Origin: JBFMAE01 sp040756085
GTDB taxonomy: Bacteria; Desulfobacterota; BSN033; UBA1163
NCBI GenBank assembly: GCA_040756085.1
Contig: JBFMAE010000303.1
Coordinates: forward strand, 1 to 6,002
DNA length: 6,002 nucleotides
Direction of reading: 5' to 3'
The notes under the pieces are model-generated. The model saw only the letters and a list, made by a program, of their open reading frames with translations, was not told the origin of the DNA and made no database searches. Both the position numbers and the translations under genes were made by a program. Of the stretch, positions 1 through 5,333 are shown one piece after another (position 1 is the first letter of the stretch; each line of letters opens with the position of its first letter).

Positions 1-6
1 AAGGTG

Positions 7-35
7 AAAATAATGATGCCTTATTATATTGTCAA
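7..35 (-). promoter_or_regulatory. Candidate sigma70 promoter for a divergent gene off the left edge
   Basis: Read on the minus strand, a perfect TTGACA (35-30) is followed by a 17-base spacer and TATTTT (12-7, four of six matches to TATAAT). Spacing is ideal and the surroundings are AT-rich. Transcription would start near or beyond base 1 and run leftward, so the promoter implies a divergently transcribed neighbour outside the window. That gene is not visible, so this remains a sequence-pattern call. Confidence 0.4.
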
Positions 36-53
36 GCCAAAATGCTAATCGCC

Positions 54-83
54 TTGACAGTCCAAAGATAGATAAGGTACGCT
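54..83 (+). promoter_or_regulatory. Possible weak promoter for the nitroreductase-NUDIX pair
   Basis: A perfect TTGACA -35 element sits at 54-59. No good -10 lies at 16-18 bases. The best is TACGCT (78-83, three of six matches, 18-base spacer), which overlaps the inverted repeat at 80-110. A weak -10 overlapping a dyad would fit a regulated promoter, but that is inference. The true start of transcription may be elsewhere. Confidence 0.25.
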
Positions 84-110
84 TTTAAAAGAATGCTTGA
101 TTTAAAAGCG
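80..110. repeat. Perfect 10-bp inverted repeat in the nitroreductase leader
   Basis: CGCTTTTAAA (80-89) and TTTAAAAGCG (101-110) are exact reverse complements separated by 11 bases. The left arm also contains the palindrome CTTTTAAAAG (82-91), and TTTAAAAG recurs as a direct repeat at 84-91 and 101-108 (17-base period). The Shine-Dalgarno AAGGAG (115-120) follows directly. It is not a typical terminator, because A residues and not T residues follow on the + strand. It may be a repressor operator or a leader hairpin. Which of these it is cannot be told from sequence. Confidence 0.5.
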
Positions 111-126
111 AAAAAAGGAGTTCGCC

Positions 127-780
127 ATGGATTTGCTCAAAGTGATTGAAGAGAGAAAGACCGTCAGGGCTTTTAAGCCGGATCCAATTCCGAGAGAGAG
201 GATCGAAGAGATTTTAAAAATATCCATTCATGCTCCCTCTGCCATCAATCTCCAGCCCTGGGAATTTATCGTGGTGTCCGGAGAAGAAAAGGAGAGATTG
301 AGCCGAAGGTTGATCAAGGCCTACCGGGAAAAACAGATCTCCTGCGGTCCTGGAAATGTCAGACCTCTGCCTAAAACATTTTCTAAGAGAGGAGCTAATA
401 CTCTTGAATTGATGAACCCCTTTTTCGAAGAAATGAAAGCTGATTCTAACCAATTCATCAATGAAGGAAGCTGTAATTTTTATGGGGCTCCCGTAGCTAT
501 CCTCATCTGTCTGGATGATTCATTTCCAAAGGCTCGTTTTGTAGATATTGGTTTGATCCTTGGATATTTCATCTTGACAGCTCATGAATATGGATTGGGA
601 ACCTGCCCGATCGGTTTAATCACCGCTTATGAAGACGAGATAAAAGACCTGCTCAATATTCCAGAGAATAAGAATGTGGTGATAGGCGTAGCTTTGGGTT
701 ATCCAGACTGGCAAAGCCCGATCAATCGCTTTAAATCATCAAGAGAAGATATGGAAAAATTTATCAAATGGGTGGATTGA
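127..780 (+). CDS. Nitroreductase family protein (FMN-dependent)
   Basis: This is a 217-residue cytoplasmic flavoprotein of the nitroreductase superfamily, most like the PnbA/NfnB-type branch. Such enzymes bind FMN, usually work as dimers, and use NAD(P)H to reduce nitroaromatics, quinones or related compounds. Visible signatures are the N-terminal basic FMN-phosphate motif RKTVRAF (R10, K11, R14), HAPSAINLQPWEF (35-47) and the late GLGTCPIG segment (156-163) that packs on the flavin. GVALGYPD (187-194) and the NRFKSSRE tail (200-207) complete the fold. Length is normal for the family and no break is seen. The ATG is supported by AAGGAG six bases upstream (115-120). The stop lies inside or just before the start of the NUDIX gene, so the two are likely one operon. 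Family assignment is firm; the physiological substrate is unknown. The gene is AT-rich in its centre (67 of 180 bases are G or C in 421-600), unlike the efflux genes to the right. Confidence 0.93.
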   Translation: MDLLKVIEERKTVRAFKPDPIPRERIEEILKISIHAPSAINLQPWEFIVVSGEEKERLSRRLIKAYREKQISCGPGNVRPLPKTFSKRGANTLELMNPFFEEMKADSNQFINEGSCNFYGAPVAILICLDDSFPKARFVDIGLILGYFILTAHEYGLGTCPIGLITAYEDEIKDLLNIPENKNVVIGVALGYPDWQSPINRFKSSREDMEKFIKWVD

Positions 781-1700
781 AAAGGATGGTCGCTGTTCCA
801 AAGAAGGCTACAACCATTATTCTCCTTAGAGAAAGAAGATCTGAAGAGTTTGAGGTGTTTCTTCTCAAACGCCATGAAAAGAGCAGTTTCATGGGAGGAA
901 ATTATGTCTATCCTGGCGGAAGGGTTGACCAGGAGGATGGATCATTAGAAATATGTTCCCTTAGCAAGGGGGTCTCGCCGGAAGAAGCTTTCCAGAGGTT
1001 TGGAAGAACCATCCCCCCAGATGAGAGTCTGGCTCACTGGATTGCCGGGATCCGGGAGCTCTTTGAAGAGGCAGGAATCCTTCTTGCATATGACCAAAAT
1101 GGAAGCCTTATCCAAATAAATCATCGAGATGATCGGGAGAGGTTTTCAAATTATCGAGCTCTACTCCAAAAGAGTAGAATTACGATTTGCCAAGTGGTAC
1201 GGGAATTAAAGCTTCTATTTGCTCTGGACCAACTCCATTATTACGCTCATTGGATTACACCAGAAGCTCGATCCGAACGGTTTGATACCCGTTTCTTTCT
1301 GGCACTTTATCCTTCAGGACAGGAAGCAAGTCATGATCAAAAGGAAACGACGGCTGGAGCTTGGTTAACCCCGCAGAAAGCCCTTGAAGAAAATTTAATG
1401 GGTGAGGTGAACCTGAGCCCCCCTACCCTGAAAACCCTTGAAGACCTCTCTCGGTTCAAACGTATCGAAGAGGTTTTCAACTCTTTAAAAGGAAAGGAGA
1501 TCCGACCTATATTACCCATACTCACAAAAATAGCGGGAGATCCGATCATCGTATTTCCTTGGGACCCTGATTATGAGATTTTTCAAAAAGGAGAAACCCC
1601 ATCTCCCATAAACCACGGAAGGCCTTCCCGGGTTGACGACAATACCACCCGCCTCATCTTAAAGGAAAACATCTGGCATCCCTATTGTCGATCCGGGTAA
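768..1700 (+). CDS. NUDIX hydrolase with a split NUDIX box (NUDT19-like)
   Basis: This is a 310-residue hydrolase expected to cleave a nucleoside diphosphate linked to another group, using divalent metal. The NUDIX box is present but interrupted: YPGGRVD (48-54) carries the leading glycines and IRELFEEAGIL (95-105) carries the catalytic REx2EExG core (R96, E97, E100, E101, G103). About 40 residues lie between them. That insertion is characteristic of the NUDT19/RP2-type subgroup, whose mammalian member is a CoA diphosphatase. HWITPEARSERFDTRFF (161-177) and AGAWLTPQKALEE (196-208) are also typical of this subgroup. The start is uncertain. ATG 768 overlaps the nitroreductase by 13 bases with a weak ribosome site. 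ATG 786 (residue 7) lies 5 bases after that gene, has GGTGGA nine bases upstream, and gives the usual family N-terminus just before the ATTIILLRE strand. The longest form is listed. The substrate (CoA or acyl-CoA) is inferred from the family only. Confidence 0.9.
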   Translation: MGGLKRMVAVPKKATTIILLRERRSEEFEVFLLKRHEKSSFMGGNYVYPGGRVDQEDGSLEICSLSKGVSPEEAFQRFGRTIPPDESLAHWIAGIRELFEEAGILLAYDQNGSLIQINHRDDRERFSNYRALLQKSRITICQVVRELKLLFALDQLHYYAHWITPEARSERFDTRFFLALYPSGQEASHDQKETTAGAWLTPQKALEENLMGEVNLSPPTLKTLEDLSRFKRIEEVFNSLKGKEIRPILPILTKIAGDPIIVFPWDPDYEIFQKGETPSPINHGRPSRVDDNTTRLILKENIWHPYCRSG

Positions 1701-1761
1701 ATCACCCTACCTCTGAGATGTGTCATTCAGTCCCGATTTTTTATTAAAGATAAATCATTAG

Positions 1762-1791
1762 TTGACAAGGACACCTAGTCTTCAGTTTAAT
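1762..1791 (+). promoter_or_regulatory. Promoter-like sequence in the convergent gap
   Basis: TTGACA (1762-1767) is a perfect -35 match, followed after 18 bases by TTTAAT (1786-1791, four of six matches to TATAAT) in very AT-rich DNA. It points toward the short open frame and hairpins at 1819-1977, and away from any recognised + strand gene. In DNA this AT-rich, such matches arise by chance, so it is offered only as a possible start for a small RNA or small protein. Confidence 0.2.
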
Positions 1792-1834
1792 ATTATCTTG
1801 AAAGTTAATGATTACTAATTGAAATGTGGATATA

Positions 1835-1854
1835 AGAAATGCAGAATCATTTCT
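1835..1854. repeat. 7-bp perfect inverted repeat
   Basis: AGAAATG (1835-1841) and CATTTCT (1848-1854) are exact reverse complements around a six-base loop. The nearest T-run is about 20 bases further on, so it is not a standard terminator. It may be part of a structured small transcript or a chance AT-rich dyad. Confidence 0.3.
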
Positions 1855-1869
1855 GACTCTGAAGTTAAC

Positions 1870-1902
1870 GCTGTTTTTTGTCTTCAAAGAACAAAAGCAA
1901 GC
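1870..1902. repeat. Imperfect hairpin between the convergent operons
   Basis: GCT (1870-1872) pairs with AGC (1900-1902), TTTTTG (1875-1880) with CAAAAG (1892-1897, one G-T wobble), and TCT (1881-1883) with AGA (1888-1890), around a four-base TCAA loop. There is one bulged A and a 2x2 internal loop. The stem is AT-rich and weak. It could help end transcription or fold within a small RNA, but without covariation it is only suggestive. Confidence 0.25.
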
Positions 1903-2080
1903 ATGAAGTTCTGGGCTAAGAGAGAAAGCGATAATATTTGGGATGGGCTGGTGACAATCAAGGAGCTACAAGCTTAAATCAAACCCATCGGATTATGTAT
2001 TTTTGTGGTGTTGACCTTCGAGATTTGCAAAAGTCGCTCCTCAAGATCCCTCAAGGGTTTTGGCAAGAAGTGTTCATATA

Positions 2081-3286
2081 TTATTCATAGCGTAGCGCTT
2101 CGATCGGGTCCAGTCGGGCGGCTTTGAGTGCCGGGAAGTAACCAAAAATCACACCTACCGCCGCCGAGAACAGGAAGGCGATGACGACGATGCCCGTGTT
2201 AAAGACGAAGGGCACACGCAGGATACCAGACAGCCAGATGGATGCGGTGAGGGCCAGCATAATGCCGATTAAGCCGCCGAAGGAAGAGAGGACTACCGCC
2301 TCCACTAAGAATTGCATGAGCACCTCGCTCTCGAGAGCGCCGATGGCAAGGCGGATACCAATCTCGCGGGTGCGTTCAGTGACCGACACCAGCATGATGT
2401 TCATGATGCCAATGCCGCCGACGAGGAGGCTGACGGCTGCCACCGCGCTCAGCAATGCGGTAAGCAGCTGTGTGGTCCCCGTAAGCATTTTGGCGATCTC
2501 CTTCATGTCCATCACGTTGAAGTTATCGTCATCGCTCGGTGAAAGGTGACGGCGCTCGCGCATCAACAACTGAATATCCCGCTGGGCCTTGTCAGTCGGG
2601 GTGCCGTCCCGGACCGAGACCTGAATGATAGCGACATCCTGATTACCGGAAATACGCCGCTGATAGGTGCTTAACGGAATTACAACGATATCATCCTGGT
2701 CCATGCCCATGGTGCTCTGACCTTTTCCCTCCAAAAGACCGATTACCTCACACGAAAGCTTTTGGAGCCGGATCTTTTCCCCTAAAGGGTCTTGCCCTCC
2801 GAACAGCTTTTTCCGCACAGTTTCACCCACAATGCAGACCGCCACACCGGCACGCAACTCGCTGTCGCTGAACTGTCGCCCTGACCTGATGGACCTGTTT
2901 GTCACCCTGAAATACTTATTATCGCTTCCTGTTACCTGAGTCGACCAGTTTTGATTGCCAAATATGGCCTTGATGGACTGGGACGAAACCGGGGCCACGG
3001 CAGCCACAGAACTGATGTTTTTGGCGATAGCCTCGGCATCAGACTTCTTGAATGGGATGTTTCCTGAAGAAAGGCCCGGACCAAGTCTCTTCCCTGGACT
3101 GACCATTAATAGGTTGCTCCCCATGCTTGCAATCTGCTGTCTGACCTGAATGGTGGCACCTCCACCAATGGTCACCATTGTTATGACGGCGGCTACCCCA
3201 ATGACGATGCCAAGGATGGTCAGGACCGATCGCATGACATTTCGTCTCATTTCACGCATGGCCAGTAGAATCGTGTTCCATAACAT
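2081..3286 (-). CDS. MacB-type ABC transporter permease
   Basis: This 401-residue inner-membrane protein is the membrane half of a type VII (MacB/LolCE) ABC exporter. It has the expected layout: one N-terminal membrane helix (about 19-41), a large periplasmic MacB-like domain (about 43-270), and three C-terminal helices (about 273-300, 323-353, 364-386) forming the FtsX domain. Family hallmarks include MRSVLTILGIVIGVAAVI (18-35), GGIGIMNIMLVSVTERTREIGIRLAIGA split across 290-317, and the C-terminal PALKAARLDPIEALRYE (385-401). In this class the periplasmic domain couples ATP use in the cytoplasm to substrate push-out through adaptor and channel, a mechanotransmission model. The start is well supported: GGGAGGG (3300-3294) lies seven bases before the ATG, which overlaps the ATPase stop by one base (TAATG). 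Full length for a split MacB; no damage seen. Transported substrate is unknown (drug, lipid, peptide or siderophore are all possible). Confidence 0.93.
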   Translation of the reverse strand: MLWNTILLAMREMRRNVMRSVLTILGIVIGVAAVITMVTIGGGATIQVRQQIASMGSNLLMVSPGKRLGPGLSSGNIPFKKSDAEAIAKNISSVAAVAPVSSQSIKAIFGNQNWSTQVTGSDNKYFRVTNRSIRSGRQFSDSELRAGVAVCIVGETVRKKLFGGQDPLGEKIRLQKLSCEVIGLLEGKGQSTMGMDQDDIVVIPLSTYQRRISGNQDVAIIQVSVRDGTPTDKAQRDIQLLMRERRHLSPSDDDNFNVMDMKEIAKMLTGTTQLLTALLSAVAAVSLLVGGIGIMNIMLVSVTERTREIGIRLAIGALESEVLMQFLVEAVVLSSFGGLIGIMLALTASIWLSGILRVPFVFNTGIVVIAFLFSAAVGVIFGYFPALKAARLDPIEALRYE

Positions 3287-4023
3287 TATGTTTCCCTCCC
3301 ATTTTCCTCATCTAATTCGACCAGGCCATCCAAGAAACGAATGATACGTTTTGCATAGGAAGCCATATCAGGCTCGTGAGTAACCATGATGATTGTGATT
3401 CCCCGATCACGGTTCAGTGCGCTTACCAGATCCATGATCTCACGGCTTCGGGCTGTATCGAGGTTGCCTGTGGGTTCATCTGCCAGCAAAACAGCTGGTT
3501 CCGTAACGATCGCACGTGCAATAGCGACCCGCTGTTGCTGCCCTCCAGAGAGTTCGCCTGGAGTGTGCGTTTCCCATCCCCAGAGCCCAACAGTCTTTAA
3601 TGCATCAATAGCTTGCTTATGCCACTCTTCAGCAGGGACTTTGCGATAAATCAAAGGCATTTCAACATTCTCCAGTGCCGATGTTCGATTAAGCAGGTTG
3701 TATCCCTGAAACACAAACCCAATAAAGTGGCGGCGCAGCAGGGCGCGCTGCTTCCGGGAGAGCTTACCTACATCAAAGCCTTTAAAAATGTATGACCCTG
3801 AAGTTGGGGTATCCAGACACCCAAGGATGTTCAAGCAGGTGGATTTGCCTGATCCACTGGGGCCCATCACGGCCACGAACTCCCCCTCATAGATGCTTAG
3901 ATCGATTCCTCGTAGCGCTTCCATCGCTGCCTGCCCCTCACCATAAACCTTTGTAACTTTCGTGAATTCAATTTGGGGCTTTTCGAATTGATTCTTTGTT
4001 TTATATAAAGACTCTGTTTTCAC
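3286..4023 (-). CDS. MacB/LolD-type ABC transporter ATP-binding protein
   Basis: This 245-residue cytoplasmic ATPase powers the adjacent permease. All nucleotide-binding motifs are intact: Walker A GPSGSGKST (54-62), Q-loop glutamine in FVFQ (Q106), signature LSGGQQQRVAIARA (158-171), Walker B VLLADEP (178-184) with catalytic E183, D-loop GNLD (186-189) and the H-loop histidine H216. The pattern GPSGSGKSTCLNILGCLDTPTSG, spread over 54-76, is typical of the LolD/MacB/FtsE group. The start codon is GTG (4023-4021), overlapping the adaptor stop as GTGA, with AAGGA just upstream; spacing is short, so translation probably depends on coupling to the adaptor gene. About 17 residues precede the usual QIEFTKVTKVYG beginning, a modest N-terminal extension. 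Unlike E. coli MacB, it is not fused to the permease. Confidence 0.95.
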   Translation of the reverse strand: MKTESLYKTKNQFEKPQIEFTKVTKVYGEGQAAMEALRGIDLSIYEGEFVAVMGPSGSGKSTCLNILGCLDTPTSGSYIFKGFDVGKLSRKQRALLRRHFIGFVFQGYNLLNRTSALENVEMPLIYRKVPAEEWHKQAIDALKTVGLWGWETHTPGELSGGQQQRVAIARAIVTEPAVLLADEPTGNLDTARSREIMDLVSALNRDRGITIIMVTHEPDMASYAKRIIRFLDGLVELDEENGRET

Positions 4024-5312
4024 CTTTCCTTTACCACAATATCGACGATCACTGGCATTCCGGGCTTTATATCACCAGAAACTACTTCAGTCATTGTTCC
4101 ATCTGTTAACCCGATCGTGATGGGGATGGCTAAGGGGTTCCCATCTCTTAGCGTGTAGACAGGTTGCTCCCTTTTATTGGCAGTTGCCTCTTCGGACTGT
4201 TTGGAAGAGGGTCTGGGTGGTCTCGGAAGCAATTGACTGATGAGGCTACCGCTTGAGGGGGCCTGTTCCTTTTTTATCGGCATAGTAAAGCGTATTGCAG
4301 GGTTTGGTATGAGGATAGCGTTTTCGATTTTATTGACCGTGATGTCCGCGGTGGCCGTCATTCCCGGCCGCAGGGACAAATCCGAGTTGTTGACTTTCAG
4401 CACGGTTTCGTAGGTCACGACCCCTGACGTCGTTGACGAACCGTATCGGGCTTGGGTGATTCGTGCCTCGAAAGTTCGATTCGGGTAGCCGGCAACGCTG
4501 AAGGAAGCCTTTTGGCCTTCCCGCACCTTACCTATATCGGCTTCGTCCACATTCACGTGCAGTTCCATTTGGGTCAAGTCCTCGGCCAGAGTGAAAAGCA
4601 CTGGGGCCTGAAAGGATGCGGCAACGGTTTGACCGGGCTCTACACTCCTATTGAGGACGATCCCATTAATGGGCGATCGGATTACCGTTTTGGATAGGTC
4701 CGTCTCATTGGCTTCGAGTGTGGCCTGGGCCTGGGAGACTGCTGCCTTGGCGCTGGCTTCATCGGCCTTGGCCCGCTCGAAGGCTGCCTCTGCCGCATCG
4801 AGTTCAGACTGCGACGGAACCTTTTTATTGCTCAATTCCCATACCCTTTGAAGCTGTGCGAGTTTACTGCGGGTTTCACTGACGGTCGCCTGCGCCTGCA
4901 AAACCTTCGCTTTTGCCGATTCCAGGGCAGCTTTTGTTTGGGCTATCTGTGCCTCAAGTTTCGATGTGTCAAGTCTTGCAAGAACCTGACCGATCTTCAC
5001 CCTGTCGTTGTAGTCTGCTTCAACGCTCTTGATGATACCAGAGAACTCACTTCCCACGTCAACTTTGTTTGTTGGCTGAAGAGTACCTGTGGCAGTGACG
5101 ATGACCATCAGATTTCCACGCTTAACTTCCTGTGTTATGTACTGCTCTGAACCGGACTTCTCTGTCCTCTTCCAGATTATAATAGTTGTCACTGCAACCA
5201 CTGCCAGCAGGGCCACGATAAGCCATCGCTTCACCCCTCTCCTATAAATCAGAGGCTTATCCACTTCCAAAATCTTAGAAATATCCGATCCTTGGTTGAG
5301 CTTCGGTTTCAT
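4020..5312 (-). CDS. MacA-like periplasmic adaptor (HlyD/RND-type membrane fusion protein)
   Basis: This 430-residue adaptor links the inner-membrane ABC transporter to the outer-membrane channel. A cytoplasmic tail (1-29) and one membrane anchor (about 30-47) precede the periplasmic part. The barrel-sandwich (lipoyl-like) domain is split: TATGTLQPTNKVDVGSEFSG (73-92) and IRSPINGIVLNRSVEPGQTV (211-230). Between them lies a long Ala/Gln-rich coiled-coil hairpin (about 116-206). Its tip carries R156, L160 and S167, matching the R-x3-L-x6-S spacing of the TolC-docking motif known from AcrA. The beta-barrel follows (about 248-328; LHVNVDEADIGKVREGQ, 251-267), then a Pro/Ser/Lys-rich insert (about 346-384) and a membrane-proximal domain ending in VVSGDIKPGMPVIV (410-423). 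GGAG lies seven bases before the ATG. The gene starts 21 bases after the channel gene and overlaps the ATPase by four bases. MacA-type is preferred over a pure RND adaptor because of the ABC neighbours. Confidence 0.94.
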   Translation of the reverse strand: MKPKLNQGSDISKILEVDKPLIYRRGVKRWLIVALLAVVAVTTIIIWKRTEKSGSEQYITQEVKRGNLMVIVTATGTLQPTNKVDVGSEFSGIIKSVEADYNDRVKIGQVLARLDTSKLEAQIAQTKAALESAKAKVLQAQATVSETRSKLAQLQRVWELSNKKVPSQSELDAAEAAFERAKADEASAKAAVSQAQATLEANETDLSKTVIRSPINGIVLNRSVEPGQTVAASFQAPVLFTLAEDLTQMELHVNVDEADIGKVREGQKASFSVAGYPNRTFEARITQARYGSSTTSGVVTYETVLKVNNSDLSLRPGMTATADITVNKIENAILIPNPAIRFTMPIKKEQAPSSGSLISQLLPRPPRPSSKQSEEATANKREQPVYTLRDGNPLAIPITIGLTDGTMTEVVSGDIKPGMPVIVDIVVKER

Positions 5313-5333
5313 TGCTCTTCTCCATGATATGAA

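Larger units (their letters stand above)
1701..2080. other. AT-rich convergent intergenic region, no convincing gene
   Basis: These 380 bases lie between the converging ends of the NUDIX hydrolase and the ABC permease genes. By hand count 31 of 120 bases in 1741-1860 are G or C, far below the flanking genes. The region should hold terminators for both operons, but I see no GC-rich stem followed directly by a T-run. Nearest candidates are a weak CTGAG/TTCAG stem (1713-1730) some bases before a T-run at 1737-1742, and CCCTCAAGGG (2048-2057). Other contents are a promoter-like TTGACA, two AT-rich hairpins, and a short open frame (1819-1977), each described separately. No tRNA or rRNA features were recognised. 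Confidence 0.7.

Noticed and set aside
80..110. Intrinsic terminator in the nitroreductase leader
   Set aside because: On the + strand the dyad is followed by A residues, and on the minus strand no T-run follows it; the stem is also AT-rich. A regulatory role is more likely.
214..453. Minus-strand open frame inside the nitroreductase, and another at 1337-1549 inside the NUDIX gene
   Set aside because: Both are antisense to clear enzymes and lack any recognisable features.
1694..1742. Terminator after the NUDIX gene
   Set aside because: GGGT/ACCC near the stop and CTGAG/TTCAG further on are both short, and the T-run at 1737-1742 is separated from the stems by several bases, so neither fits an intrinsic terminator well.
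2048..2057. CCCTCAAGGG as a terminator stem for the efflux operon
   Set aside because: The pairing is at most three to four bases with a tiny loop, and no T-run follows on the minus strand.
1974..2083. Minus-strand open stretch downstream of the permease reading like EHFLPKPLRDLEERLLQISK
   Set aside because: It looks protein-like but has only TTG as possible start, is under 40 codons, and lies in a different frame from the permease; I could not tie it to any family. It might be a remnant, but evidence is too thin to annotate.
2181..2549. Long + strand open frames inside the permease gene (also 2312-2542, 2955-3149, 3150-3344)
   Set aside because: They run antisense to a well-supported permease gene, have low-complexity or unlikely residue content, and show no family resemblance.
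3376..3795. + strand open frames opposite the ATPase gene
   Set aside because: The minus-strand frame has every ABC ATPase motif; the antisense frames are by-products.
4452..5150. + strand open frames opposite the adaptor gene
   Set aside because: They are antisense to the adaptor, whose domains are all recognisable; no ribosome site or protein family supports them.
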